Origin: Pyxidicoccus caerfyrddinensis
Lineage (GTDB): Bacteria; Myxococcota; Myxococcia; Myxococcales; Myxococcaceae
Assembly (NCBI RefSeq): GCF_010894405.1
Contig: NZ_JAAIYA010000005.1
Location: 496,001 to 560,000 of the forward strand
Reading direction: 5' to 3'
DNA: 64,000 nucleotides
Shown: positions 47,102-55,622 of the stretch, one piece after another
How positions within the stretch are numbered: the first letter of the stretch is position 1
Layout of the letters: each line of letters starts with the position of its first letter
Notes under the pieces: generated by a model
Told to the model about the DNA's origin: nothing
Seen by the model: the letters and a program-made list of their open reading frames with translations, nothing else
Databases searched by the model: none
Made by a program: the position numbers and the translations under genes

Positions 47102-47941
47102 TCAGAAGGAGGAGAAGCCGCCCTCGCGAGCGGCGGGGTTGCGCTCCGTCGTCGCGATTTCGCCCGTCTCGACCAGGCTCTTGAACCGCATGAGCGCCTT
47201 GTGCGCGAGCGCGGTGGGCGCCTCGCCGAAGAGCTTCAGGAGGGCCTCTCCGAGCGCGCCACCCGGCGGGTTGAAGAGGAGTCGGAGCGTCACCACCGTG
47301 CCCCAGTCGCCCGGCGCGGGGCGGAAGCGCACCTCGCCCGCGCCAGGCAGCGGTGCGCCCTTCAGGGACTCCCAGCGCAGCAGCTCCCCCGGGTGCTCCT
47401 CCACCAGGTGCGAGTCCCACTCGAACGTCTTCCCGAGAGGGCCCTGCATCTTCCAGTGCCGGATGTCCTGGCCCACGGAGGTGACTTCGGCGAAGTGGGC
47501 CACGACCTTCGACAGGGTTTCGACGTCGCGCCACGCGCGGTACAGCTCGTGTCCGGGCTTCTGTATGGTGACGGAGCGCTCCATCACCATCCCTCCCGTC
47601 ACCACGCCCTCCTCCCGGCCGGCGCGCCCGGTGAGGCGCCGCCTGCGGAGGTTCGGGATTCCGTCGATGAGCGAGCGTCCCCGGGTGCCACGGGAGATGA
47701 GCTCGCCGCCCGCGAGCGCCATCGCCATGCCGCCGAGCGAGCGGCGCTTGAGGCCCATGCTCACGAGCGCCCCGCCCACCACAGCGCTGGCCACCTGCCT
47801 CACGCGGAGGTCGCCCGCCACCTTCCACCCCGCCGCTTCGACGCCGTGCCACTCCCAGTCGCTGGAGGGCCCGGGGGATGGCTCGGCCTCTGTCGTGCTT
47901 TGGGGACGGGGAGTCGAGGGCTCCTGTGGTTTTTCGGCCAT
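47102..47941 (-). CDS. SRPBCC (START/cyclase-like) protein with N-terminal membrane-associated segment
   Basis: A 279-aa protein. The ATG at 47941 has AGGAGG 9 bases upstream, better than the frame's outer start at 47962. Residues of about 50-90 are Gly/Ala-rich and hydrophobic (VASAVVGGALVSMGL, GGMAMALAGGELIS); residues of about 120-260 form an SRPBCC fold (SVTIQKPGHELYRAWRDVETLSKVVAHFAEV ... EWDSHLVEEHPGELLRWESL). SRPBCC proteins bind hydrophobic ligands; several myxobacterial loci pair them with a zinc dehydrogenase, as here. Ligand unknown. Confidence 0.85.
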   Translation of the reverse strand: MAEKPQEPSTPRPQSTTEAEPSPGPSSDWEWHGVEAAGWKVAGDLRVRQVASAVVGGALVSMGLKRRSLGGMAMALAGGELISRGTRGRSLIDGIPNLRRRRLTGRAGREEGVVTGGMVMERSVTIQKPGHELYRAWRDVETLSKVVAHFAEVTSVGQDIRHWKMQGPLGKTFEWDSHLVEEHPGELLRWESLKGAPLPGAGEVRFRPAPGDWGTVVTLRLLFNPPGGALGEALLKLFGEAPTALAHKALMRFKSLVETGEIATTERNPAAREGGFSSF

Positions 47942-48234
47942 GGGCGCAGCCTCCTCGCGCAACGGGACGCGGCCGGAGCATGCGGCCCGGCGTCACCGTG
48001 AAACGTTGGGGGAGGCGCGGCCGGGGACAACCCCGGTGGGCCTCGCGGAGTGCGGCCCGGGCGCTGGTGCGGCCCGTGGCACGGCGAGGCGGCGGGCGAA
48101 GGCAGGCCCTCTCGAAAAACCACGGCCCGGCCGCGTGCACCCCCGGAGCCCCCTCCGCGAGTGACACGCAACCGGGCCATGGGACCGGGCCCCCACGTGC
48201 TCGGGGGCGCCGGCTCAGCAATGTGAAACGTGGC
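47942..48234. other. Intergenic region, no gene recognised
   Basis: About 290 bases between the SRPBCC operon start and the end of the TonB-island lipoprotein gene. It has a GCCCCC/GGGGGC hairpin (around 48187-48212) that could end transcription from the TonB island. Short frames here have no ribosome site. Confidence 0.45.
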
Positions 48235-49608
48235 TCAGTTCACCGGGTAGGACGTCCAGCCCTTCGTCCAGTCCGTGGAGCCGATGGCGCCGATGAAGCG
48301 GGCGCTGGTGTCGAACCCGGACGGCGGCGTGAGGGAGGCGTCCGCGTTGAGCGAGGCGGAGCCGGCCTTGGGCGCGAAGCTCGGCGCGGTGAGGCTCAGC
48401 ACGGCCTCGAGCTGCGGGTCCTGCATCTTCACGTTGTTGGCCGTGGACAGGATGACCTTGGACTCGTCGAGCTTCGTCGCGTCCGGGTCCGTGGTGGTGC
48501 CGTTGCTCACCACCGGGTTCGGCGCGAAGGGGAGGGCGGTGTTGCTGCCCGCGATGTCCCAGAAGAAGGTGTTCTTGAAGGACAGGCGCGCGTCGCCCGC
48601 CTCGTTGAAGAGCCCCGCGGACGCGGTGCCGTCGATGTCCACCGCCTGGTTCTTCCAGTGCGCGATGATGGAGTTGCGCATGCGGACGCCGGCGCCGGTG
48701 TTGAACACCAGGGCCTCCTGCGTGGGGTTGGCGGCCGTGGAGGCGCCACCGCCGATGAACGTCGCGTTCCAGATTTCCGGCATGGAGATGGGCTCCTGCG
48801 CCGGGGCGGACTTGTTGCTGGAGGCCTCGATGCCGCGGTCACCGCGGGAGGGGCTCTGCTGCACCACCAGGAACTGCACCTTGCCGCTGTAGCCCAGGTC
48901 GTAGTCCAGGCCGTCGTCGTCCGCCTGCGTAATCACGATGTGCTTCAGGGGCGCGGTGCCGCCGAACATCTCGATGCCGTCGTCCAGGCCCAGGTGGACC
49001 TGCACGTAGTCGATGGTCGTCGCGCTGCCGCAGCCGCCCATGGACAGGCCGTTCAGCTCGTTGTTGGGCGCCAGCTCGAAGCCGGCGAACTCGATGCGGG
49101 CGTACTTCAGGGTGCCGCAGTTGTGCGCGTCGTCCTGGCCGCCGTACTTCACCAGGTCGTTGCCGCTGGTGGAGAAGAAGCCCTCGATGGTCGTCTCGCC
49201 GCCGGAGACGTTGAGCTTCGCCTTGCCGAGCAGCACCACGCCGCCCCAGTCGCCGCCCTCGCGCTGGCCCACGGCCTTCGAGGAGGTGAAGACGATGGGC
49301 TTCTCCGCGGTGCCCACCGCGTTGAGCTTCGCGTTGCGGGTGATGATGAGCGCGCTGCCCTCGTCGCCCTTGACGGTGGCGCCCGCCTCGATGGTGAGCG
49401 TGCCGCTCTCCACGAAGATGTACTTCTTCAGGGTGTAGGTGCCGCCCGCCTTCCAGGTGGTGTCCTGGGTGATGTTGTTGGAGACGTCGGCCACCTCGGG
49501 CTGCTCTTCGGGAGGCTGCTCGACGGGCGTCTTCTCGTCGTCGTCACCGCAGCCGGCGGCGAGCGTCAGGCTGGAGAGGGTCAGGAGGGAGGCAAGGAGC
49601 CGCTTCAT
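48235..49608 (-). CDS. Beta-helix-like lipoprotein of the TonB island
   Basis: A 457-aa protein. The ATG at 49608 ([20 protein letters not shown]) has AGGAAG upstream and a lipobox at Cys20. The body alternates short strands with turns ([60 protein letters not shown]), a pattern of right-handed parallel beta-helix or repeat proteins. It directly follows the TonB-dependent receptor (26 bases), so it is probably the surface lipoprotein partner that binds substrate or helps the receptor. The substrate is not evident. Confidence 0.85.
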   Translation of the reverse strand: MKRLLASLLTLSSLTLAAGCGDDDEKTPVEQPPEEQPEVADVSNNITQDTTWKAGGTYTLKKYIFVESGTLTIEAGATVKGDEGSALIITRNAKLNAVGTAEKPIVFTSSKAVGQREGGDWGGVVLLGKAKLNVSGGETTIEGFFSTSGNDLVKYGGQDDAHNCGTLKYARIEFAGFELAPNNELNGLSMGGCGSATTIDYVQVHLGLDDGIEMFGGTAPLKHIVITQADDDGLDYDLGYSGKVQFLVVQQSPSRGDRGIEASSNKSAPAQEPISMPEIWNATFIGGGASTAANPTQEALVFNTGAGVRMRNSIIAHWKNQAVDIDGTASAGLFNEAGDARLSFKNTFFWDIAGSNTALPFAPNPVVSNGTTTDPDATKLDESKVILSTANNVKMQDPQLEAVLSLTAPSFAPKAGSASLNADASLTPPSGFDTSARFIGAIGSTDWTKGWTSYPVN

Positions 49609-49634
49609 GGGAGGACTTCCTTTCGGGAGAGGCA

Positions 49635-52600
49635 CTACAGGGAGAGGCCGAGCGACGCGGAGAACGCGATGCCCGGTCGGTATTGGAAGAGCGTGACGTC
49701 GCCCTGCTTGAGGGTGACCTTCGAGTCGAAGAGGTTGGCGGCGGTGAGCTTCAGCTGCGTGGCGGCGGTGAGCCGCTGCGTGAGCGCCAGGTCCACGCGG
49801 TGGAAGGGCTGCTCGTAGACGTCCGGCAGGGTGTTGATGCCCACCTCGCTGATGCGCCGGCCGTAGACGTTGTAGAGGAGCGCCACCTCGGTGCCGCTCT
49901 CCGGGCGCTCGTAGCCGAGGTTGACGTTGACCACGTACGGCGACTGCCCTTGCAGCGGCCGCTTCGCGCTCGTCTGCAGGCCCTGGAGCGAGCCCAGGTC
50001 GATTTCGGAGCGGATGAGGGTGAGGTTGGCGCCCAGTCGGAAGGCGCGCAGCGTGTCGGTGAGGCGGGCCAGCGAGGTGCGGCCCTCCAGCTCCAGGCCG
50101 TAGGTGTCGGCGCCCGCGGCGTTCTCGAAGCTCAGGTCGCCCGCGCCCTCGGAGTTGATGACGCGTTCAATCGGGTTCTCGAAGCGCTTGTAGAAGGCGC
50201 TGGCGGCGAGCACCTCGTTGTCGCCCACGAACCACTCCACGCGGGTGTCCACGTTGTGGATGCGCGTCTGCTTCAGCGCGGGGTTGCCGGACACGTTGCG
50301 GCGGCGGATGAAGTCGTAGAAGGCGAAGGGCGCCAGCTCGCGGAACGTGGGGCGCGCCAGCGTGTAGCTGTAGCCCGCGCGCAGATTCACCGTGGGGGTG
50401 AGCGCGTAGATGGCGTTGAAGGTGGGCAGCCAGTCCAGGTAGTTGACGTTGTTGGTGCTGGCCTCTTCGTTGGTGAACTGGTCCAGCGCCTTCAGCTCCT
50501 GGCGGGATGCCTCCAGGCGCACGCCGCCCACCAGCCGCAGCTTCTCGGTGGGCGTGACGTCCGCCGTCACGTAGCCAGCGTAGATGGCGAGCGACGCGTC
50601 ATAGGCATCGCTGTCCGGACGGGTGCTCTCGCGCAGGCGCATGCCGTTGCCGAGCAGCTCGGCCCCGAAGAGCTGCTCGGGCGGGAGCGCGCGGTCCACC
50701 TCGGCGTTCGGGACGATGCTGTAGCGGAAGCGGCGGGCGCGGAAGTCGCGGCCGGACAGCTGCGCGAGGCCGCCCACCTTGAAGCGCACGTCGGTGAAGG
50801 GCACGGTGAGGTTGACGCTGCCGCCGCCGGACGTCTCGCCCAGGTCGGCGAAGAAGCGCTCGCCGCTGTTGGCCTGGTTGGGGAAGGACAGCGAGCCGGT
50901 GGGGGTGCTGAGGCTGTCGCTGTAGAGCGAGTCGCGCGTGTCCGGCTCGTCGCGGTCCACGCGGGACAGGTTGGCCTGCCAGTCCACCTCGGGGTCGCCG
51001 AGGAGGCCCAGGCGGTGGAAGCCGCGGAGCTGGTTGAAGGAGAGCTGGCGGACGATGAACTGGAGGCGGCTGCCCTCGTAGCGGTCGCCCTTGAGCGAGT
51101 CCACGCCCGCGCTGGTGACGGTGCGGGTGTCGGTGCCGCGCGTGTAGAGGCTGAAGGCGGTCAGCTCGTTGTCGCGGTCCAGCTGGTAGCCCACGCTGGC
51201 GAGGCCGCTCAGGTTGGCCGTCTCGATGCCCTGCGTGACGAGGGCGTCGTCGTTGCGGAGGAACTGGCCGTTCTCGTTGTAGCTGGCGCGGCCGAAGCTG
51301 CTGACCTGCGTGGTCTCCTTGTGGCCGTAGTTGGCGGTGGCCAGGTAGCCCAGGCGGCTGTTGCCGAAGCGCAGCGTGTCACCGACGGACGCGCTGAGGC
51401 CCAGGTTGGGCAGGGCCGTCTTGCGCTGCGCGCGCCACACGTTGGGGAAGCTCTCCCACTGCTGCTCCAGCGCCTCGGCGGACTCGCCGTTGGCGCCCAA
51501 TTCGTGCTCGGTGGGGATGGCCTCGGGCAGGCGGCGCTGGCTGCCCGCGAAGCCGAGCCACTCCAGGCCGCTGGTCTTCTGCGTGTTGCGCTCCTGGCCC
51601 GTCGTCACGGTGTCGCCGCCGAGGGTGATGCGCGGCTTGAGCTCGAACTGGCTGGGGTAGGTGTTGGTCTCGATGAGGAGCGTGCCGCCGCCGAAGGTGC
51701 CGGGCAGGTCGGCGGTGTAGCTCTTCACCACGTTGAGGTTGGCGAGCAGCGAGGTGGGGAAGAGGTCCAGCGGGACGCTGGGCTCGTCGGGCTCGGGGCT
51801 GGGCAGGAGCGCGCCGTTGAGCAGCGTGGTGCTGTAGCGGCCACCGAGGCCGCGCAGGAGGACGTAGCGGCCGTCGACCACGGTGGCGCTGACCACGCGC
51901 TTCACGGCGTCGGAGGCGCTGGAGTCCGGGGTGCGGGCAATCTCCTGCGCGCTGATGGCGTCGGAGACGGCGGCGGCCTTCTTGCGCTCCTGGAGGAGGG
52001 CGCCCTCGGCGCGGCGGTCGGCGCGGGCTTCGACGACGACTTCCTGCACGGCGCCGGTGTCCGCGCTGAGCGCGACGTCCAGCTTCGTGGCCTTGCCCTG
52101 GGTGACGATGACGCCGGTGATGCGGCGGCCCTGGTACACGTCGTAGAAGACGCGCAGGTCGTACTTCCCGGGCGGCAGCGCGAGTCGGTAGTTGCCGTCG
52201 AGGTCGGTGAGGGCCTGCTTCTGCGCGCCCGTCACCACCTTCACGGTGGCCTCGATGAGGCCCTCGCCGTTGGCCCCGTCCGTCACGCGGCCGTGGATGC
52301 CGGTGAAGCCGGCGGGAGGCTCGGCGGACTCGGCGAGCATCGCGTCGTCGTCGGCCGTCGCTTCGGGCGGAGCGGTCTCGGTGGCGCCGTCGGTCGGAAC
52401 CGTGGGCTGCTCGGAGGTGGCGCTATCGGTGGAGGGGGCCGGCTGTTGCGCGGTCGCGCCGGAAGGAACGTTCATTCCGGGCGAGGGCGTGGCGGCAGGT
52501 GCGCCGGAAGGAACGTTCATTCCGGGGGCGGGCGTGGCGGGCTGGCCGGAAGGAACGTTCATTCCAGGGGCAGGCGCGGCGGGCTGGCCGGAAGGAACGT

Positions 52601-52829
52601 TCATTCCGGGGGCGGTCGCGGCGGGCTGGCCGGAAGGAACGTTCGTTCCGACCTCAGGCTCGCGGGAGGTCCCCGTCTCCGCGGGGTCAGAGGGCTGCGC
52701 GGTGGAGGGCGACGTCACGGACGGAGCCGGCGCCACGGCATCCGAGCCGCCCGCCTGCGCGAGCGCGGACATGGCGAAGAAGGTGAGCGCAGCCACGAGG
52801 GCGCGCGGAAGGGCGTTGCGAGACAACAC
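49635..52829 (-). CDS. TonB-dependent outer-membrane receptor with N-terminal repeat region
   Basis: A 1064-aa protein: signal peptide (ALVAALTFFAMSALAQA), a Pro/Ala/Ser-rich low-complexity region (to about 165) with five copies of a 14-aa unit GMNVPSGQPAxPAP, a carboxypeptidase-regulatory-like beta-sandwich (about 175-260; GFTGIHGRVTDGANGEGL), a plug domain (about 275-390; VVSATVVDGRYVLLRGLGGRYSTTLLNG) and a 22-strand-type barrel ending in IAFSASLGLSL. The terminal Leu and strand pattern fit barrel insertion. It imports an unknown nutrient using the TonB/ExbBD motor encoded just upstream. A 124-base gap with a hairpin separates it from exbD. Confidence 0.93.
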   Translation of the reverse strand: MLSRNALPRALVAALTFFAMSALAQAGGSDAVAPAPSVTSPSTAQPSDPAETGTSREPEVGTNVPSGQPAATAPGMNVPSGQPAAPAPGMNVPSGQPATPAPGMNVPSGAPAATPSPGMNVPSGATAQQPAPSTDSATSEQPTVPTDGATETAPPEATADDDAMLAESAEPPAGFTGIHGRVTDGANGEGLIEATVKVVTGAQKQALTDLDGNYRLALPPGKYDLRVFYDVYQGRRITGVIVTQGKATKLDVALSADTGAVQEVVVEARADRRAEGALLQERKKAAAVSDAISAQEIARTPDSSASDAVKRVVSATVVDGRYVLLRGLGGRYSTTLLNGALLPSPEPDEPSVPLDLFPTSLLANLNVVKSYTADLPGTFGGGTLLIETNTYPSQFELKPRITLGGDTVTTGQERNTQKTSGLEWLGFAGSQRRLPEAIPTEHELGANGESAEALEQQWESFPNVWRAQRKTALPNLGLSASVGDTLRFGNSRLGYLATANYGHKETTQVSSFGRASYNENGQFLRNDDALVTQGIETANLSGLASVGYQLDRDNELTAFSLYTRGTDTRTVTSAGVDSLKGDRYEGSRLQFIVRQLSFNQLRGFHRLGLLGDPEVDWQANLSRVDRDEPDTRDSLYSDSLSTPTGSLSFPNQANSGERFFADLGETSGGGSVNLTVPFTDVRFKVGGLAQLSGRDFRARRFRYSIVPNAEVDRALPPEQLFGAELLGNGMRLRESTRPDSDAYDASLAIYAGYVTADVTPTEKLRLVGGVRLEASRQELKALDQFTNEEASTNNVNYLDWLPTFNAIYALTPTVNLRAGYSYTLARPTFRELAPFAFYDFIRRRNVSGNPALKQTRIHNVDTRVEWFVGDNEVLAASAFYKRFENPIERVINSEGAGDLSFENAAGADTYGLELEGRTSLARLTDTLRAFRLGANLTLIRSEIDLGSLQGLQTSAKRPLQGQSPYVVNVNLGYERPESGTEVALLYNVYGRRISEVGINTLPDVYEQPFHRVDLALTQRLTAATQLKLTAANLFDSKVTLKQGDVTLFQYRPGIAFSASLGLSL
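52459..52655 (-). repeat. Five-copy 42-bp tandem repeat in the receptor gene
   Basis: The motif GGAAGGAACGTTC recurs at 52461, 52506, 52548, 52590 and 52632 (spacing 45, 42, 42, 42). It encodes the 14-aa unit GMNVPSGQPAxPAP near the receptor N-terminus. The repeats are in frame, so copy-number change alters only linker length. Confidence 0.9.
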
Positions 52830-52910
52830 GACTCTCCTTGCCGGCGGTCAGCGCACGTAAAGAACGCGACACGCATGGCAGCTGAATGGATGACCTGTGA
52901 CGATTCAGGC

Positions 52911-52942
52911 GGCGGACCGAAAACTCGGCGTCACGGTCCGCC
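52911..52942 (-). terminator. Hairpin downstream of the exbD genes
   Basis: Perfect 9-bp arms GGCGGACCG/CGGTCCGCC with a 14-base loop, starting 12 bases after the exbD stop on the minus strand. The T-run is in the loop rather than after the stem, so it may be a terminator or an attenuator before the receptor gene. Confidence 0.45.
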
Positions 52943-52953
52943 GCAGGGCTGCT

Positions 52954-53382
52954 TCAATCCGCGAGCTTGTCCGGCAGCACGCCGACGGTGATGTTCCCGC
53001 CGCGCGCCAGGTCCAGCACGTCCATGGCGGCGCCGTACGGCACGTCGTCGCCAGCATCGAAGAAGACAATCTTGTCCGGACGCGCGTTGAGCATGCGCTG
53101 GAGGCGTGCCACCAGCTGCTCGCGAGGCACCTCCTCGCGGTTGATGCGCAGCACCCCGGCCCGGTCCACCGTGAGCACCACCGGAGGCAGTGCGTCGGGC
53201 GGGGGCGGAGGCTGCTCCGCCTGCTTGTCGTTCTTCGCGGGCACCGTCATCCACATCTGCTTCGTGAGCAGCGGGGTGACGACCATGAAGATGATGAGGA
53301 GGACGAGCACCACGTCCACCAGCGGCGTCACGTTCATGGTCGGGCGCAGCCCGCCTCTTCCGCCTCCGACGTCGAATGCCAT
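52954..53382 (-). CDS. exbD: ExbD-type biopolymer transport protein (second copy)
   Basis: A 142-aa protein with a cytoplasmic N-terminus, one membrane helix containing the proton-path Asp (NVTPLVDVVLVLLIIFMVVTP) and a periplasmic domain. The periplasmic part has the ExbD/TolR fold and a PPPPPDALPP linker. It differs from the first copy by its short Gly-rich N-terminus. Works with ExbB to use the proton gradient to drive TonB. It starts 11 bases after the first exbD, so both are co-transcribed. Confidence 0.92.
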   Translation of the reverse strand: MAFDVGGGRGGLRPTMNVTPLVDVVLVLLIIFMVVTPLLTKQMWMTVPAKNDKQAEQPPPPPDALPPVVLTVDRAGVLRINREEVPREQLVARLQRMLNARPDKIVFFDAGDDVPYGAAMDVLDLARGGNITVGVLPDKLAD

Positions 53383-53393
53383 GGCGCGCCCTC

Positions 53394-53801
53394 CTAGTGC
53401 TTCTGCTTGTCGACGACCTGCAGGTTGATGCCCGGGAAGCCGAGGTCCTGCATGGCCTTGAAGACGCCGCGCACCTCGGAGTAGCGCACGCCCCGGTCGG
53501 CCTTGAGGACGACGGGAGCGTCCGGGTCCTTCTCGTGAATCGCCTTCAACTCCGTGAGGAGCACGTCGCGCTTCAGCTCCTTGCGGTCGAGGAAGATGGC
53601 GCCGTTGGAGGCCATGCTCACCGTGGTGGGCTCGAGCTCCTTGTTCTCCTTGTCCGGGTTCGACGCGACGGGCAGCTCCACGGCGGCGCCGGCTTCAATC
53701 TGGGGCGTGACGACCATGAAGATGATGAGGAGGACGAGCACCACGTCCACCAGCGGCGTCACGTTCATCTCCGGGACGATGGCCCTACGCCGGGTGGACA
53801 T
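53394..53801 (-). CDS. exbD: ExbD-type biopolymer transport protein (first copy)
   Basis: A 135-aa protein. The ATG at 53801 (MSTRRRAIVPEMNVTPLVD) is chosen; the longer frame is a shadow of exbB. The single membrane helix with Asp in the PLVDVVLVLLIIFMVVTP motif is followed by a periplasmic domain (VSMASNGAIFLDRKEL, KAMQDLGFPGINLQVVDK). The helix sequence is almost identical to the second ExbD, suggesting duplication. The gene overlaps exbB by 17 bases. Confidence 0.93.
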   Translation of the reverse strand: MSTRRRAIVPEMNVTPLVDVVLVLLIIFMVVTPQIEAGAAVELPVASNPDKENKELEPTTVSMASNGAIFLDRKELKRDVLLTELKAIHEKDPDAPVVLKADRGVRYSEVRGVFKAMQDLGFPGINLQVVDKQKH

Positions 53802-54537
53802 CGCGCGACTCCCTGCGGGCAGCGAGCTCGGGACCGGTGGCCACCGCGGCGCCATTCGCCACGGTGGGCTTCTGCGCGCCCAGGTCCTCCAGGTAGTCCA
53901 TGAACTCGCCACGCGCGGTGTCCAGGGAGAGCTGGAGCGCGTCCGCGCGGGTGGACAGGAAGTTGAACATCAGCACCGCGGGGATGGCGACGAGCAGGCC
54001 GAGCGCGGTGACGACGAGCGCCTCCGCGATGCCGGCGGACACCGCGCCCAGGCCGCCGGAGCCCTCCTTGGCGATGCCAGCGAAGGCCTCGATGATGCCC
54101 ACCACCGTGCCGAGCAGACCGACGAAGGGAGCCACCGAGCCGACGCTCGCGAGCACGGACATGCCGCGGCGCACGTCGGCGCTGACGCGCTCGTTGAGAC
54201 GGACCAGGTCGCGGCGGGTGAGCTCGACGGGGCCCAGCTTGCCGGCGGGGACGCGGCACTTCGCGAGGAACGTCTTCATGCCGCCACCGAGCAGCATGGC
54301 CAGGTGGCTGCCCTTGGTGGCCTCGGCCTCCTTCACGAGGGCCTCGTGCTGGTGCTGGGCGAGGAACTGACCGGCGCGGGCCGCGAAGCGCTTGGAGATG
54401 GAGCGGGAGCGGAAGAAGACGAAGAGGCGCTCGAAGAACACCGCGAGGGACGCGACGGCGAAGAGCATGAGCGTCCAGGCGATGCCCAGGGCGAACACGC
54501 CCATGTGGTTGTAGATGTCCCTGAGATTGAAGTTCAT
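53785..54537 (-). CDS. exbB: ExbB/TolQ/MotA-type proton-channel protein
   Basis: A 250-aa protein with three membrane segments (about 14-36, 122-145, 165-190). The last two lie in the conserved block LASVGSVAPFVGLLGTVVGIIEAF and ALVVTALGLLVAIPAVLMFNFL, which bear the ExbB Thr and Gly/Pro features. With ExbD it forms the pentameric channel that energises TonB. Two ExbD genes for one ExbB means alternative assemblies are possible. It lies 34 bases after tonB. Confidence 0.95.
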   Translation of the reverse strand: MNFNLRDIYNHMGVFALGIAWTLMLFAVASLAVFFERLFVFFRSRSISKRFAARAGQFLAQHQHEALVKEAEATKGSHLAMLLGGGMKTFLAKCRVPAGKLGPVELTRRDLVRLNERVSADVRRGMSVLASVGSVAPFVGLLGTVVGIIEAFAGIAKEGSGGLGAVSAGIAEALVVTALGLLVAIPAVLMFNFLSTRADALQLSLDTARGEFMDYLEDLGAQKPTVANGAAVATGPELAARRESRDVHPA

Positions 54538-54571
54538 GACGGTGTGCTCCTGGGGGCAGGGCAGTTGAGGC

Positions 54572-55339
54572 CTACGACTTGAGCCGGAAAGGGACCTTGA
54601 AGATGCGGTAGACGGCGGTGGGCTGGCCGGACACGACGGCGGGCCGGAAGCGCCACGTCTTCACGGCGGAGAGGGCGGCGCTGGCGAAGGGCTCGTCACC
54701 GCGCATCACCTTGAGCTGCGTGACGCGGCCGTCGACCTCGACGACGCCCTTGAGGATGACCATGCCTTCGAGGCCCTTGGAGCGGGCGTCGGAGGGGTAC
54801 TCGGGGATGAGGTTGGACTCGAGCGGCTCCGGAGGCGTGGCGGACTCCGGGAGGTTGATGGGCGCCGAGCGGCCACCGCCGCCCGCGAGGCCGCCGCCGA
54901 CGCCGGTGCCGCCCACGACGCCGCCCGGTACGAGCGCACCGGTGCCGCCCACGGCGATGGGGGCCGCGGCGACGACTTCCCGCTCTGCTTCGGGAGGCTT
55001 CGTCAGCGGCACGGTGTCGGGCGCGACGAGCGGCGCGGGCGCCACGGTGGGCGCGGGAGGGGGCGCCTTGGCGACGGCGGGAGGCGCGGGCTTGGGGGCC
55101 AGCTTCGGCTTGGGAAGCGGAGGCGGCGGCGGAGGAGGCTGCACCTCGACGACGGGAGGCGGAGGCGGGCGGAAGACCACGTCCACGCCCTTCTTCTCCT
55201 GGATGACCTCGCGCACCTTGTTGGCCGCTGACACGACGGCGACGCCGATCAGCACGAAGACGCCGATGGAGGCCGTGGTGGAGAGCGCGAACCGGCGCGC
55301 GGAGCTGACGTCGGTAGCGCTGTCGAACGTTTCGAACAT
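54572..55339 (-). CDS. tonB: TonB-family energy transducer
   Basis: A 255-aa protein. The ATG at 55339 (MFETFDSATDV) opens a cytoplasmic tail, then a membrane helix (about 20-40), a Pro-rich stretch (PPPPPVVEVQPPPPPPPLPKPKLAPKPAPP) that spans the periplasm, and a C-terminal TonB domain (YPSDARSKGLEGMVILKGVVEVDGRVTQLKV ... VKTWRFRPA). First gene of the island tonB-exbB-exbD-exbD, with the receptor and lipoprotein downstream. The upstream box array (55388-55622) is a candidate control region. Confidence 0.94.
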   Translation of the reverse strand: MFETFDSATDVSSARRFALSTTASIGVFVLIGVAVVSAANKVREVIQEKKGVDVVFRPPPPPVVEVQPPPPPPPLPKPKLAPKPAPPAVAKAPPPAPTVAPAPLVAPDTVPLTKPPEAEREVVAAAPIAVGGTGALVPGGVVGGTGVGGGLAGGGGRSAPINLPESATPPEPLESNLIPEYPSDARSKGLEGMVILKGVVEVDGRVTQLKVMRGDEPFASAALSAVKTWRFRPAVVSGQPTAVYRIFKVPFRLKS

Positions 55340-55387
55340 GGCTGGACCGCGTATAGCGGCGCCATGTCTCATGCATGTCCAAGCCCG

Positions 55388-55622
55388 GTGACATGTCACC
55401 CGCAGGCGGGTGACGGCCGGGTCACGCGGCGTGCCTGCTCGCTCGCGCGAGACACGCTCGTGACGAACGGGGCTTCAGCGTCACGGGCGCGACACGGAGC
55501 GCAGGCCGCGCGACTCGCGACGCGGACGTGACGGTGGCTTCAAGCCGAGGACGGAGCCGTCACGGCACGCGCATGCCGGGCAACGCGCGAGGCAGCCGTG
55601 ACAGCTCTCCTCCTGCCGTCAC
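55388..55622. promoter_or_regulatory. Array of ten alternating GTGAC/GTCAC boxes
   Basis: GTGAC starts at 55388, 55410, 55460, 55528 and 55598; GTCAC at 55395, 55421, 55480, 55559 and 55618. The orientation strictly alternates, giving five inverted pairs. The first pair forms the perfect 14-bp palindrome GGTGACATGTCACC (55387-55400), 48 bases ahead of the tonB start. About 0.5 such pentamers would be expected by chance in this length. A dimeric regulator controlling tonB is the likeliest reading. The last boxes run into the end of the divergent-side glycosyltransferase gene. Confidence 0.5.

Noticed and set aside
45918..48221. 767-codon version of the dehydrogenase frame
   Set aside because: The upstream half overlaps the SRPBCC gene; family homology starts at MRALCWNG (47090).
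52459..52655. Repeat region considered as a CRISPR array
   Set aside because: Units are in-frame coding repeats with no variable spacers and no cas genes nearby.
49683..52991. 1102-codon ORF on the plus strand antisense to the TonB-dependent receptor
   Set aside because: It is the mirror of a clear receptor on the minus strand; its codon pattern is that of a GC-rich shadow frame and it has no family motif.
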